Shown piece by piece: positions 30,433 through 41,267 of a DNA stretch of 64,000 nucleotides (position 1 is the first letter of the stretch; each line of letters starts with the position of its first letter). The notes under the pieces were generated by a model that worked only from the letters and a program-made list of their open reading frames with translations, ran no database searches and was not told the origin of the DNA. The translations under genes and the position numbers were made by a program. Location: assembly GCF_002095465.1 (NCBI RefSeq), contig NZ_MLFP01000014.1, forward strand, positions 52,981 to 116,980, in the 5' to 3' direction. Source of the stretch: Pantoea rodasii (GTDB taxonomy: Bacteria; Pseudomonadota; Gammaproteobacteria; Enterobacterales; Enterobacteriaceae).

Positions 30433-31716
30433 ATGGCGAACCGGTCACTGAAGTGGATCAACAACCTGCGCTTAACGGGCCAGCAGGGCTTGTGGCAGAT
30501 GGAAATCAGCGGTGGAAAAATTGCGGCGTTGCGTCCGCAGCCGCCGCAAGTCGTGGAGCAGAGTGACACACTGGATGCCGAAGGTGGACTGGCGAGCGCA
30601 CCTTTTATTGAGCCGCATATTCATCTCGACACCACGCAAACCGCCGGGCAGCCCGCCTGGAACCAATCTGGCACGCTGTTTGAAGGTATTGAACGCTGGG
30701 CCGAACGCAAAGCGCTGCTCAGTCACGAAGATGTGAAGCAGCGCGCACAGCAGACGCTGAAGTGGCAAATTGCTAACGGCATTCAACATGTACGCACCCA
30801 CGTCGATGTCTCCGATCCCACACTGACCGCGCTAAAAGCGATGCTGGAAGTGAAAGCGGAGATGGCGCCGTGGATCGACATTCAAATCGTGGCATTCCCG
30901 CAGGAAGGGATTCTCTCCTATCCCAACGGAGAAGCCTTGCTGGAAGAGGCGCTGCGCCTCGGCGCGGATGTGGTGGGGGCTATTCCGCATTTCGAGTTCA
31001 CGCGCGAATACGGCGTAGAATCGCTGCACAAAACTTTCGCGCTCGCCAACCGCTATGATCGCATGGTGGATGTGCACTGTGATGAGATCGATGATGAGCA
31101 GTCGCGCTTTGTTGAGACCGTGGCGGCATTGGCGCATCGTGATGGCAACGGCGAGCGCGTCACCGCCAGCCACACCACAGCGATGCACTCCTATAACAAC
31201 GCTTATACCTCGCGGTTATTCCGGTTGTTAAAGCTGTCGAAAATTAACTTTGTCGCCAATCCGCTGGTGAACATTCACCTGCAGGGGCGTTTTGACAGCT
31301 ATCCAAAACGCCGTGGCATCACGCGGGTGAAAGAGTTGCTGGAAGCGGATATTAACGTCTGTTTTGGCCATGATGATGTGTTCGACCCGTGGTATCCGCT
31401 CGGCACCGCCAGCATGCTGCAGGTGCTGCATATGGGACTGCATGTCTGCCAGTTGATGGGCTACGAGCAGATCGACAACGGCCTGAGTCTGATTACCACC
31501 AACAGCGCGAAAACCATGCAGTTGAAGGATTACGGTCTGGCGGTGGGTGACAATGCCAGCCTGATTATTCTGCCGGCTGAAAGTGGATTTGATGCGCTGC
31601 GCAGACAGGTGCCCGTGCGCTATTCGGTCCGTCAGGGAACCGTGGTGGCGGCAACGCAGCCGGCGAGCAGCGAAATTTATTTGGGCGAGGCGGAAGCGGT
31701 GACGTTCCGGCGATAA
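30433..31716 (+). CDS. codA: Cytosine deaminase
   Basis: This 427-residue amidohydrolase is close to E. coli CodA. Iron ligands are in EPHIHLD (HxH, about 60), the catalytic His/Glu in HCDEIDDEQ (about 214), and further ligands in [10 protein letters not shown] and [11 protein letters not shown] (about 312). It converts cytosine to uracil for pyrimidine salvage. AGGAGG (30422-30427) sets the ATG at 30433. In E. coli codA follows the permease gene codB; here there is no codB, and the gene is alone between nirB (divergent) and tsgA (convergent). Confidence 0.94.
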   Translation: MANRSLKWINNLRLTGQQGLWQMEISGGKIAALRPQPPQVVEQSDTLDAEGGLASAPFIEPHIHLDTTQTAGQPAWNQSGTLFEGIERWAERKALLSHEDVKQRAQQTLKWQIANGIQHVRTHVDVSDPTLTALKAMLEVKAEMAPWIDIQIVAFPQEGILSYPNGEALLEEALRLGADVVGAIPHFEFTREYGVESLHKTFALANRYDRMVDVHCDEIDDEQSRFVETVAALAHRDGNGERVTASHTTAMHSYNNAYTSRLFRLLKLSKINFVANPLVNIHLQGRFDSYPKRRGITRVKELLEADINVCFGHDDVFDPWYPLGTASMLQVLHMGLHVCQLMGYEQIDNGLSLITTNSAKTMQLKDYGLAVGDNASLIILPAESGFDALRRQVPVRYSVRQGTVVAATQPASSEIYLGEAEAVTFRR

Positions 31717-31724
31717 TCGCTTCA

Positions 31725-31750
31725 TAAAAAAGTGCGCATCGATGCGCACT
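31725..31750 (-). terminator. Terminator between codA and tsgA
   Basis: A perfect 20-base palindrome, AGTGCGCATC/GATGCGCACT (31731-31750), is followed on the minus strand by seven T. It works as an intrinsic terminator for tsgA. On the plus strand it gives only a weak CTCTCTT tail for codA. Confidence 0.85.
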
Positions 31751-31810
31751 CTCTTGATACTGTACCAGGCAACAGAGGCGAACGTTCAGTGCGCCCCTGT
31801 ACGTCTCCGG

Positions 31811-32989
31811 TTAGTGCGTCACATGGCCGTGCTGGCGATGTTTAGTCACAAAGCCCAGCAGCACACACATCACAAATACCACGGCATACAAGCCGTTGGC
31901 GGTGGAGAGCGCAGCGTGTGCGCCACCGCTTGCCACAATCGGGCCGGTGACCACGAAGGTCAGCATGGTGCCAACGGTGCCGCAGGTCAGGATAAAGTTG
32001 ACCAGCTTCGGCGAAGAGACTTTGGTTTGCAGCGAACCCAGCGTGATGATAGTGGTGTAAATGGCGCTAGAGCTGAAGCCAAGAATCATGATGATCCAGT
32101 GCAGCATGCTGGCATCATGGGTGGAGACGAACCAGTACATCAAACCGGTGGCCAGGGCCGCCAGCACCATCAGGATGCGTTGCAGATCGAAGAAGCGTAG
32201 CAGGAAGCTGAACACCCACATGCCGACCATGTACGCGGTCCAGAAGTTACCGACTAACTGGCCAGCCGCCGCAATATCCATACCCATCGATTTGGTGGCG
32301 TATTCCGGTACCCAGGAGATAAAGCCCAGTTGGCCGAGGATGTAGCACAGCGCGGCAACCGACAGGAACAACACGCCGATGCCCCATTTCTCTTTCTCGC
32401 CACCCTGAGCTGCAGCCTCGCTTTTCAGCTCTGGGAATTCCACCATCAGCGTCAGCACGAAGATCGCGATGTAAATCACGCCGATGCAAGCGTAAACCCA
32501 GTACCACGGCAGTGCGCGCGCCAGCAGCATACCCGCGATAATCGGGAAAACTGTACCGGCCATGCTGAAGAACGAGTCGGTAAACAGCAGGCGTGAGCCG
32601 CGCTGACGGCCATCGTACAGATGGGTAATCAGGAAAGTACCAATCGACATGGTGATACCGCTGACCACGCCGAGCACAAACATGCACAGCGAGAAGATGG
32701 TCAGATCATGGCTGGTCATCAAACCTGCCACCGCAAGGATCATCAGCACAAAGCCAAAGATCAGCTGGCGTTTCAACGGCACAATCACCATCAGCCAGGC
32801 GTTAAGGAATACCGCGACCAGGATACCGGCATTCAGGAAGGTGAAGGTATTGCTCATTTCTGAGATGGGCAGCTGGAAATATTGGGCAATGTTGTCCAGC
32901 ACCATACCGGTAACAATCACCAGTGCGCCGGTGAGCGCGTAGGAGAAATAGCTGATCCAGGTAAGGCCAATGCGATTACGGTTTGTCAT
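31811..32989 (-). CDS. tsgA: TsgA, major facilitator superfamily protein
   Basis: This 392-residue protein (393 in E. coli) has about twelve hydrophobic helices. Family blocks include [22 protein letters not shown] and [22 protein letters not shown]. Its substrate is unknown; the Salmonella gene was found as selenite-inducible. The start at 32989 ([14 protein letters not shown]) is chosen; the 19-codon upstream extension is not conserved. It faces away from ppiA. Confidence 0.93.
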   Translation of the reverse strand: MTNRNRIGLTWISYFSYALTGALVIVTGMVLDNIAQYFQLPISEMSNTFTFLNAGILVAVFLNAWLMVIVPLKRQLIFGFVLMILAVAGLMTSHDLTIFSLCMFVLGVVSGITMSIGTFLITHLYDGRQRGSRLLFTDSFFSMAGTVFPIIAGMLLARALPWYWVYACIGVIYIAIFVLTLMVEFPELKSEAAAQGGEKEKWGIGVLFLSVAALCYILGQLGFISWVPEYATKSMGMDIAAAGQLVGNFWTAYMVGMWVFSFLLRFFDLQRILMVLAALATGLMYWFVSTHDASMLHWIIMILGFSSSAIYTTIITLGSLQTKVSSPKLVNFILTCGTVGTMLTFVVTGPIVASGGAHAALSTANGLYAVVFVMCVLLGFVTKHRQHGHVTH

Positions 32990-33099
32990 GTTCTGAACCT
33001 GTGAAGCGCCGGGATTGGCAAAAAGTGTCATGAATTGTAAATGCAACTGTGATCTTAATAAACAACGAGTGTAACGAGCGGGAAATATTTCATTAATAG

Positions 33100-33115
33100 T
33101 GTGATTTTAATCACG
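33100..33115. promoter_or_regulatory. CRP-type site between tsgA and ppiA
   Basis: TGTGA-TTTTAA-TCACG matches nine of ten key bases of the CRP consensus TGTGA-N6-TCACA. It lies in the divergent tsgA/ppiA region, about 137 bases before the ppiA start. E. coli ppiA (rotA) is reported to be under cAMP-CRP control, which fits. Confidence 0.75.
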
Positions 33116-33251
33116 CAAATGATTGCGCGGTCCAAAAAGTATGACAATTGCAACATCAGCGTAAATATCGGTAAAACGCTGGCTCTTGTATAACTTGCTC
33201 TTTACAATCGATCTCGTTTTTGAGCTTGCACTCCATGGTAAGGAATCTTTC

Positions 33252-33824
33252 ATGTTTAAACGTACTTTGACAGCGGCAGTCGCCCTGTTAGCGCTCTCTT
33301 CTGTATCCGCTACCGCTCTGGCAGCCAAAGGGGATACTCATGTGCTGCTCACCACCTCTGCGGGCAATATCGAACTCGAACTGAATAACCAGAAAGCCCC
33401 GGTTTCGGTGAAAAACTTTGTCGACTACGTCAACAATGGTTTCTATAACAACACCATCTTCCATCGCGTGATCCCTGGTTTTATGGTCCAGGGCGGCGGT
33501 TTCACCACGGATATGCAGCAAAAGCAGACCGTGGCACCGATCAAGAACGAAGCTGACAACGGCTTGCGTAACCTGCGTGGCACCATCTCTATGGCGCGTA
33601 CTGCAGATAAAGATAGCGCGACCAGCCAGTTCTTCCTCAACGTGGCGGATAACGCCTTCCTCGACCACGGCCAGCGTGATTTCGGCTATGCGGTATTTGG
33701 TAAAGTTGTGAAAGGCCAGGACGTGATCGATAAGATTGCTCAGGTGCCAACCAAAGATGTCGGCCCGTATCAAAATGTGCCGTCAAAACCGATTGTTATC
33801 CTCTCTGCGAAAGTCCTGCCTTAA
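33252..33824 (+). CDS. ppiA: Periplasmic peptidyl-prolyl isomerase A (cyclophilin)
   Basis: At 190 residues it equals E. coli PpiA. A signal peptide ([24 protein letters not shown]) precedes a cyclophilin domain with the catalytic [15 protein letters not shown] (about 75) and [14 protein letters not shown]. It speeds proline isomerisation in periplasmic proteins. The start has GGTAAGGA upstream. A hairpin follows the stop. Confidence 0.96.
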   Translation: MFKRTLTAAVALLALSSVSATALAAKGDTHVLLTTSAGNIELELNNQKAPVSVKNFVDYVNNGFYNNTIFHRVIPGFMVQGGGFTTDMQQKQTVAPIKNEADNGLRNLRGTISMARTADKDSATSQFFLNVADNAFLDHGQRDFGYAVFGKVVKGQDVIDKIAQVPTKDVGPYQNVPSKPIVILSAKVLP

Positions 33825-33831
33825 TCGCCTG

Positions 33832-33855
33832 ACGCGCCATGCAGCTTTGGCGCGT
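33832..33855 (+). terminator. Hairpin after ppiA
   Basis: ACGCGCCA/TGGCGCGT (33832-33839 with 33848-33855) has an 8-base loop and no T-run. A plausible end signal between ppiA and yhfG. Confidence 0.55.
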
Positions 33856-33922
33856 TGTGCCGCTCTCCGGCAAAGCTAAAATTTGCTCTTATACTTAGGG
33901 CAAATCGTTTGCCGGAGGCCCT

Positions 33923-34087
33923 ATGACCCGCCAACTCACTGAGAAACAAAAAGCCACCCTGTGGCAACAGCGCCGTATGGCCAGTTATCAGGCTAGCTGC
34001 CGTCTCGCGGGCTATGTGCTCAATGATGTCACCGCCGAACAGAATGATGATCGTCTTGAGTCACTGAGGAGGCAATATGGCGGATAA
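33923..34087 (+). CDS. yhfG: YhfG/FicA-like partner of Fic
   Basis: This 54-residue protein resembles E. coli YhfG, the small antitoxin-like partner (FicA) of Fic (RQLTEKQKATLWQQRR start). Class I Fic inhibitors carry S/TxxxE(G/N), whose Glu points into the ATP pocket. In E. coli I recall this as SRRLEG. Here the matching stretch at residues 25-30 reads SCRLAG, so the Glu is Ala. It overlaps fic by 11 bases, a typical coupled antitoxin-toxin arrangement. GGAGG precedes the start. Confidence 0.8.
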   Translation: MTRQLTEKQKATLWQQRRMASYQASCRLAGYVLNDVTAEQNDDRLESLRRQYGG

Positions 34088-34670
34088 CAGTCTGGCGGTA
34101 CGCGACCCTTACGTCTGGCACAACGATACGGTGCTGAAAAATCGCCTCGATATTCATGATGAAACACAACTGCGTAAAGCGGAGCTGGCGTTCAGCGCTG
34201 CGCGCCTGGCGACACTGGAACTCGGCCCGAGTAGCACTGGCATGCCATGGTTGTGCCACATTCACCGCACGCTGTTTCAGGATCTCTACAGCTGGGCCGG
34301 TGAACTACGCACCCTCGATATCTGGCGTGACGAAACACCCTATTGCCACTGCGAATACATCGAGAAAGAGGGCAATGCGCTGATGAGCGCGCTGGAAGAT
34401 GAACAACAGCTGACAAACCTGACGCAGGATGAGTTTGTCGCGCGGCTGGCGCATTATTACTGTGAGATCTTCGTATTGCATCCGTTCCGCGCGGGAAATG
34501 GCCGTACTCAACGTATTTTCTTTGAACAGCTGGCGCTGCATGCTGGTTATCTGCTGTCGTGGGATAACCTGGATCGCGATACGTGGCGCAGCGCCATCTT
34601 AGCCGGGGTTTCAGGCGATCTGGCGGCACTCACTGCGCAGTTTGCAAAAGTGGTGAGTCCAGCGCGCTAA
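34077..34670 (+). CDS. fic: Fic-domain protein (altered Fic motif)
   Basis: This 197-residue protein has the Fic fold. The flap region is [21 protein letters not shown] (first 20 residues shown or fewer in use) with the helix YIEKEGNAL, and the catalytic loop is [12 protein letters not shown] (about 140-151). The canonical motif is HxFx(D/E)GNGRxxR. The catalytic His, the GNGR anion hole and the last Arg are present, but the metal-binding acid is Ala. AMPylation activity is therefore doubtful. The E. coli K-12 protein, as I recall, is also non-canonical here. Overlaps yhfG and precedes pabA. Confidence 0.88.
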   Translation: MADNSLAVRDPYVWHNDTVLKNRLDIHDETQLRKAELAFSAARLATLELGPSSTGMPWLCHIHRTLFQDLYSWAGELRTLDIWRDETPYCHCEYIEKEGNALMSALEDEQQLTNLTQDEFVARLAHYYCEIFVLHPFRAGNGRTQRIFFEQLALHAGYLLSWDNLDRDTWRSAILAGVSGDLAALTAQFAKVVSPAR

Positions 34671-34711
34671 AATGCGTAGAATGGCGGCGGATTGACTGGC
34701 CCGAGGGCATT

Positions 34712-35287
34712 ATGCTGCTGTTAATTGATAACTACGACTCCTTCACCTGGAATCTCTACCAGTACTTCTGTGAGCTGGGGGCGGATGTGCGCGTGGTGCG
34801 TAACGATGCCATTACTCTTGCGGAGATGGAGGCGCTGCCCCTCACTCATCTGGTGATTTCGCCCGGCCCCTGCACGCCGGATCAGTCCGGTGTTTCTCTG
34901 GATGCCATCCGCCATTTTGCCGGTCGTTTACCGATTCTCGGTGTTTGCCTTGGCCATCAGGCGATTGCGCAAGCCTATGGCGCGCAGGTGGTGCGCGCAC
35001 GTCAGGTAATGCACGGCAAAACTTCTGTTATCCAGCACACCAGCCGGGGTGTGTTTCGCGACCTGAATAATCCGCTCACCGTCACGCGCTATCATTCCCT
35101 GATTGTGGCGCGCGATACGCTGCCCGCTGAATTCGAAGTGACGGCCTGGAGCCTGCGCGATGGCCAGCCCGATGAGATCATGGGCTTCCGTCATCGCACT
35201 TTGCCGCTGGAAGGGGTGCAGTTCCACCCTGAGAGTATCCTGAGCGAGCAGGGCCATCAGCTATTGGCTAATTTCCTCAGCGCGTAA
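34712..35287 (+). CDS. pabA: Aminodeoxychorismate synthase glutamine amidotransferase subunit
   Basis: This 191-residue class I glutamine amidotransferase shows the oxyanion motif [10 protein letters not shown], the catalytic Cys in GVCLGHQ (about 79) and the His-Glu pair in VQFHPES (about 168). With PabB it makes 4-amino-4-deoxychorismate for folate. The start at 34712 ([14 protein letters not shown]) is the family start; the upstream extension overlaps fic. It lies 41 bases after fic. Confidence 0.95.
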   Translation: MLLLIDNYDSFTWNLYQYFCELGADVRVVRNDAITLAEMEALPLTHLVISPGPCTPDQSGVSLDAIRHFAGRLPILGVCLGHQAIAQAYGAQVVRARQVMHGKTSVIQHTSRGVFRDLNNPLTVTRYHSLIVARDTLPAEFEVTAWSLRDGQPDEIMGFRHRTLPLEGVQFHPESILSEQGHQLLANFLSA

Positions 35288-35329
35288 CTTATGTTTGCCT
35301 TTGTATGATTTTTTATGCATATTTTGTGA

Positions 35330-36594
<1,265 letters not shown>

Positions 36595-38670
36595 TTAGCT
36601 TTTTGGACGCAGTACTTTGAGCCAGCTGCCATGATGTGGCCGCTGGCTCCACGCCAGTGAAGAGATGGTGTGCATGACGTTCAGATGCTGCAGAACCCGC
36701 TTCACATGCTGTTCCACAATCGTCACCGGCCCCTCATTCAGATTCTCCGGCGCTTCCAGAATATTGCTGTCATTGCCTGGCCCGTCATACGCCAGACGTT
36801 GCTGACAGCGCTGCAGCGCAATTTCACAGGATTGAAGATAACGCTCCGCCAGTTTGGGCGTCAGCATGGTGTGCTCGCGCGCCAGAATCGTCATCGCATT
36901 AAGATGTTCAACAATGAACTGACTGTGCGTCACCCACATGCGCATGTCTTTCAGATACTGGGCGTTAAAGCCTGGCTCGCTGGATGCCTGATTGAGTGAG
37001 TTAAACAGCGCATTGTGCGCCTGGTTGACCTTCATGCGCTGGTACGCCAGCTTCTCTGGCGACTGCTCCGGCCCCAGCAGCATTCTCAGCGCTTCCTGAT
37101 AGGTATCCAGCGCATCATGCGCGTTACTGCGCAGCAAGCCACTTTGCCACTGCGGCCACAGCCAGATCATGCCCGCAAAGGCAATCAGGCAGCCCATTAA
37201 CGTGTCCATCATGCGCGGTAGCAAGAACTGCGCGCCGTTCAGCGACAGCAGCTGGAGTGAATACACTGCGGTCACGGTAAAGCCAATCATCGACCAGCCA
37301 TAATATTTGCGCGTCACCAGATAGCTGGCGAGAGTGATAACCAGCATAAACAGCAGAGTGACCGATTCGGGGACCGCCAGCTGCAGCGAGCCGGCCGCGA
37401 TCAGCAATCCGGCAAAGGTGCCCAGCGCACGGTGCTGAATGCGCACCCGCGTGGCGCTGTAGCCATTCTGGCTGACGAACATGATGGTCATCAGAATCCA
37501 GTAAGGTTTGGGGATATTAAAGAACAGCGCCAGCGCACTGCCGAACATCAGCATCACCGAAATGCGCGCGGCGGTGCGCAATGCAGCGGATTTCAGCGAC
37601 AGATAGCTGCGCAGCGCCGGGAACAGCGGCAAACGACGCTGGCGATCGGCCATCAGGTCACGGGTGTACAACGGCTTCTGGGTGCGCAGCACGCGAGCGA
37701 TGCGGCTGAAGTGGTAATAGCAGAAGTTGCCCACCGGATTATCGGGGTTTTGACGCGCAATCTTCTCCAGCGCACCTAACGGCTTCTCCATGTGGAAGCG
37801 GTCAGGCAACTGATGATAGAGGATCGCATCGGCCAGCAGGCGCAGGCGCGCAGAGATGGTTTTCGCATTCCAGCGGATCACCGCTTCGGCGTGACTCTGC
37901 TCCACCAGTTTCTGCACCTCTTCCGGCTGGTGCAGGCTCACCGAGATGTGTTCCTGCAAATCGAGCGCCACCTGGAATGCACGTGTCAGGCGCTTGTGGC
38001 TGTTATCACGATTGGCAGAAAGCATATGCATTTGCTGATAGCAGGTAGTGATCAGATCAACGGCTTTTTGCTGGCGCGCCAGCAGTGGCGGTAACGCCTT
38101 TTCCGGATCGGTGAGCTGCGTCAACAAGGTGTATTTGGCATCGCAATAATCCGCCAGCTCGCGATACAGCAGGCTGAGGGTTTCACGCATTGGCTGCTCT
38201 TTCCACAGCCAGAACCAGAACCAGTTAAACAGCCCGTACCAAAGCGTGCCACCGATATACAGCAGTGGCGGCACCCAAACCGGCATGCGTCCCACCAGGC
38301 TGAGGCTAAAGATGGCGGCAATCAGTGTGGCGGGCAGCAAACGGCCGTGCAGCGGGCTGATTTCGCCGGTCACGCCAATCAGCAGCGGCAATACGAACAG
38401 GATCAGCGGTAGCGGAATGGCATAACTGGTGAGGAATTGAATCAGAAAGCTGCCGATGGCAAACAGTGAACCGCCAACAATCAGGCGTTTGAAGAAGCGT
38501 TTATGCGGTGTATCGAGACCCGCGATATTGCAGCAGGCAGGCACTAAAGAGAACAGCAGGCCTTTTTGCAGATCGCCAAACAGCCAGCCCAAAGCCACAG
38601 GCAGGCACAGCACTAGCGTTTGCCGCAGTGCGTAGTTGACCTCAGGATGATAGATGATTCGGCGCCACAT
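36595..38670 (-). CDS. yhfK: YhfK, FUSC-family membrane protein
   Basis: This 691-residue protein (about 700 in E. coli) belongs to the FUSC/aromatic-acid efflux-like family. It has two hydrophobic repeats (about 15-145 and 365-490) with helices such as LVLCLPVALGWLFGDL and SALALFFNIPKPYWILMTIMF, each followed by a cytoplasmic region. Its function is unknown. The stop codon begins at 36595, directly next to the argD stop, with no room for a terminator. Confidence 0.92.
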   Translation of the reverse strand: MWRRIIYHPEVNYALRQTLVLCLPVALGWLFGDLQKGLLFSLVPACCNIAGLDTPHKRFFKRLIVGGSLFAIGSFLIQFLTSYAIPLPLILFVLPLLIGVTGEISPLHGRLLPATLIAAIFSLSLVGRMPVWVPPLLYIGGTLWYGLFNWFWFWLWKEQPMRETLSLLYRELADYCDAKYTLLTQLTDPEKALPPLLARQQKAVDLITTCYQQMHMLSANRDNSHKRLTRAFQVALDLQEHISVSLHQPEEVQKLVEQSHAEAVIRWNAKTISARLRLLADAILYHQLPDRFHMEKPLGALEKIARQNPDNPVGNFCYYHFSRIARVLRTQKPLYTRDLMADRQRRLPLFPALRSYLSLKSAALRTAARISVMLMFGSALALFFNIPKPYWILMTIMFVSQNGYSATRVRIQHRALGTFAGLLIAAGSLQLAVPESVTLLFMLVITLASYLVTRKYYGWSMIGFTVTAVYSLQLLSLNGAQFLLPRMMDTLMGCLIAFAGMIWLWPQWQSGLLRSNAHDALDTYQEALRMLLGPEQSPEKLAYQRMKVNQAHNALFNSLNQASSEPGFNAQYLKDMRMWVTHSQFIVEHLNAMTILAREHTMLTPKLAERYLQSCEIALQRCQQRLAYDGPGNDSNILEAPENLNEGPVTIVEQHVKRVLQHLNVMHTISSLAWSQRPHHGSWLKVLRPKS

Positions 38671-38685
38671 CAGCTCATCGCAAAC

Positions 38686-38715
38686 AAAAACGGCGCGATG
38701 TTGCCATCACGCCGT
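38686..38715 (-). terminator. Intrinsic terminator after crp
   Basis: On the minus strand ACGGCG...CGCCGT (38690-38715, imperfect middle) is followed by five T. It lies between crp and the downstream yhfK start on the same strand. Confidence 0.8.
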
Positions 38716-38728
38716 GGGTGATAAGAAA

Positions 38729-39361
38729 TTAGCGGGTGCCGTAAACGACGATGGTTTTACCGTGTGCGGAGATCAGGTTCTGATCTTCCAGCATTTTCAG
38801 GATACGACCCACGGTTTCGCGTGAGCAACCCACGATCTGACCAATCTCCTGACGGGTGATTTTGATTTGCATCCCATCCGGGTGAGTCATCGCATCTGGC
38901 TGTTTGGCCAGATTAAGCAGCGTTTGCGCGATACGGCCCGTCACATCGAGGAAGGCAAGGTTGCCCACTTTCTCGGAGGTGACTTGCAGACGACGCGCCA
39001 TTTGCGACGAGAGTCGCATTAAAATATCCGGGTTTACCTGAATCAGCTGACGGAATTTTTTGTAGGAAATTTCAGCCACTTCGCAGGCACTTTTCGCACG
39101 CACCCAGGCACTACGTTCCTGACCTTCTTCAAACAGGCCGAGTTCGCCGATGAAATCTCCCTGATTGAGGTAGGAGAGAATCATCTCTTTGCCTTCTTCA
39201 TCTTTGATCAGTACCGCGACGGAACCTTTCACGATGTAGTACAGCGTTTCCGCTTTCTCACCCTGATGGATGAGCGTGCTTTTGGACGGATATTTGTGAA
39301 TATGGCAATGGGACAGGAACCATTCGAGTGTAGGGTCTGTTTGCGGTTTGCCGAGAACCAT
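38729..39361 (-). CDS. crp: cAMP receptor protein
   Basis: The 210 residues are almost identical in pattern to E. coli CRP. The cAMP-binding site is [15 protein letters not shown] (about 72-86), the dimer C-helix follows, and the helix-turn-helix is [20 protein letters not shown] (about 169-188). It is the global regulator of catabolic genes and is predicted to act at the CRP-type site upstream of ppiA in this window. Divergent from yhfA. Confidence 0.99.
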   Translation of the reverse strand: MVLGKPQTDPTLEWFLSHCHIHKYPSKSTLIHQGEKAETLYYIVKGSVAVLIKDEEGKEMILSYLNQGDFIGELGLFEEGQERSAWVRAKSACEVAEISYKKFRQLIQVNPDILMRLSSQMARRLQVTSEKVGNLAFLDVTGRIAQTLLNLAKQPDAMTHPDGMQIKITRQEIGQIVGCSRETVGRILKMLEDQNLISAHGKTIVVYGTR

Positions 39362-39664
39362 TCGCTATTATCCTCTGTTGTAATCGTGCCCAAAATACAG
39401 GGGGCAGTTTTCCCTGTCAGGCGGTGTAATCGTCGAGCGTTTCCAGTAATGGAAAATTATTTCCGGGTAATTCTTAAGCTACGCTTTTGATTCTTCCCGC
39501 CTTCGTCTGTTACGACGAAAATATTTTCAGCACTGTTTGTAGCACAGCTTTTGCAAGCTGTCTTCTGTTGTCTCGCTTCAGCAAAGGGCAGAAGTGTCTG
39601 GATTGCTGTTTATCAATTGAAAGCGTACTCTGGCGGCAAAATCGCCTCTTCAGGAGAAAGAATA
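39362..39664. other. Divergent intergenic region crp-yhfA
   Basis: About 300 bases holding the crp and yhfA promoters. Open frames crossing it on either strand show no family features. I could not place a CRP autoregulatory site with confidence. Confidence 0.35.
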
Positions 39665-40068
39665 ATGCAGGCACGAGTGAAATGGGTGGAAGGGCTGACC
39701 TTTCTCGGAGAATCCTCATCGGGTCACCAGATATTAATGGACGGTAACTCGGGCGACAAAGCCCCGAGCCTATGGAGATGGTGCTGATGGCGGCAGGCGG
39801 CTGTAGCGCGATTGACGTGGTGTCGATCCTGCAAAAAGGTCGTAATGATGTGGCCGATTGTGAGGTGAAATTGACCTCAGAACGCCGTGAAGAAGCGCCG
39901 CGTGTTTTTACGCAAATCAACCTGCATTTTATCGTCAGTGGCAAAGCGTTAAGCGATAAAGCGGTCGCGCGTGCGGTCGATCTCTCGGCGGAAAAGTATT
40001 GCTCGGTGGCGATCATGCTCGGCAATAGCGTGAAAATGACGCACAGTTATGAAGTGATTGAGCAATAG
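39665..40068 (+). CDS. yhfA: YhfA, OsmC-family protein (single-base frameshift near 39770)
   Basis: Frame 1 from the ATG at 39665 reads MQARVKWVEGLTFLGESSSG and then GDKAPS. It shifts at GAGCCTATGG (39766-39775), where a third C restores the family's SPMEMVLMAAGGC. Frame 2 runs to 40068 and includes the redox cysteines of OsmC-type proteins in GGCSAID and KYCSVA. Combined length is about 134 residues, as in E. coli. OsmC-like proteins reduce organic peroxides; the role of YhfA itself is not known. Likely sequencing deletion. Confidence 0.88.
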
Positions 40069-40072
40069 AATC

Positions 40073-40097
40073 AGCGGGCGGCCACGGTGCCGCCGCT
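40073..40097. terminator. Hairpin between yhfA and prkB
   Basis: A GC-rich stem of nine pairs (GCGGC/GCCGC core, 40078-40082 with 40089-40093, extended outward with one bulged G) lies between two convergent genes. It has no T-run. Confidence 0.5.
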
Positions 40098-40111
40098 ACA
40101 GAAATTCTGGA

Positions 40112-40981
40112 TTATTCAATCCGTTTACCTTCTATCAGCCGCTGCACTAACGGCGTCATGATCAACTCCATCGCCAGTCCCATTTTACCGCCCGGTACCA
40201 CCAGCGTGTTCATGTGTGAGATGAACGAGCCCTGGATCATTGCCAGCAGGTAAGGATAGGCAATGCCCTCCAGACCACGGAAATGAATCACCACAAAGCT
40301 TTCGTCGAGCGACGGGATTTCACGTGCGGCAAACGGATTGGAGGTATCCACCGTTGGCACACGCTGGAAGTTGATATGGGTGCGTGAGAACTGTGGCGTG
40401 ATGAAGTTGATGTAATCCTCCATCGAACGCACCACCGAATCCATCACGGCTTCGCGCGAATGACCACGCTCGCCGGTGTCGCGCACCAGCTTTTGAATCC
40501 ACTCCAGGTTGACGATCGGCACCACCCCGACCAGCAGATCGACATGCTCGGCGACATTTTGCTGCTGCGTCACGACACCGCCATGCAGTCCTTCATAGAA
40601 CAGCACATCGGTGTTTTCCGGCAGCGGCTGCCACGGCGTAAAAGTACCGGGCACCTGATTCCACGGTACCGCTTCATCATAGGTGTGCAGATACTTGCGC
40701 GATTCGCCCAGCCCGGTTTGCCCATAGTGCTTAAACGTGTGCTCTAGCAGACCAAAGTCGTTGGCTTCCGGGCCGAAGTAACTGATGTGGCGACCCAGAT
40801 CGCGCGCTTTGCGGATTGCCATATCCATTTCAGGGCGGGTATAGCGATGGAAGCTGTCGCCTTCAAGTTCCGCAGCATGCAAATCCAACTGCTGGAAGAT
40901 TTTGCGAAAGGCGACGCTGGTGGTGGTGGTTCCGGCACCGCTGGAACCGGTAACGGCAATGATTGGATGCCTGGCTGACAT
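40112..40981 (-). CDS. prkB: Phosphoribulokinase-like protein PrkB
   Basis: The 289 residues equal the E. coli length. The P-loop is GSSGAGTTTTS (about 12-22) with Thr where many kinases have Lys, as in this family. EGDSFHRYTRPEMDM and HTYDEAVPWNQVPGTF are family blocks. It resembles Calvin-cycle phosphoribulokinase, but the cell has no visible Calvin pathway here and the true substrate is unknown. It lies downstream of yheU on the same strand. Confidence 0.93.
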   Translation of the reverse strand: MSARHPIIAVTGSSGAGTTTTSVAFRKIFQQLDLHAAELEGDSFHRYTRPEMDMAIRKARDLGRHISYFGPEANDFGLLEHTFKHYGQTGLGESRKYLHTYDEAVPWNQVPGTFTPWQPLPENTDVLFYEGLHGGVVTQQQNVAEHVDLLVGVVPIVNLEWIQKLVRDTGERGHSREAVMDSVVRSMEDYINFITPQFSRTHINFQRVPTVDTSNPFAAREIPSLDESFVVIHFRGLEGIAYPYLLAMIQGSFISHMNTLVVPGGKMGLAMELIMTPLVQRLIEGKRIE

Positions 40982-41042
40982 AACAGCGCTCCCTGTGAAG
41001 TCCGGCGATGAGCATTGTTACCACGAATTGCCGCGCGGTGCA

Positions 41043-41267
41043 TTAACCGCGAAATTCGCCTTTCGGCATAATGTTGACGGATTCATGCAGCTCCGACCAC
41101 ACCAGTACCACTTCGCCGCGTTCCAGCTGGCGGCGCACGTCAGCCACTTTCTGTTCCAGGCTGCGCTCCTGCTCGCCGTAATCGGTGCCTTCACGCAGTA
41201 CGAAGGTTTCAATCAGGTTTTCCAGGGTGGTCACTTCAAGTTCTTGCCAGGGAATAATCACGATCAC
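41043..41267 (-). CDS. yheU: YheU, small conserved protein
   Basis: This 74-residue acidic protein matches E. coli YheU (72). The family core is [17 protein letters not shown] and [15 protein letters not shown]. The listed start is GTG at 41267, overlapping the yheT stop by four bases. GTG at 41261 would give exactly 72 residues and fits the E. coli start better. It carries a UPF0270-type domain of unknown function and lies between yheT and prkB. Confidence 0.88.
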   Translation of the reverse strand: MIVIIPWQELEVTTLENLIETFVLREGTDYGEQERSLEQKVADVRRQLERGEVVLVWSELHESVNIMPKGEFRG

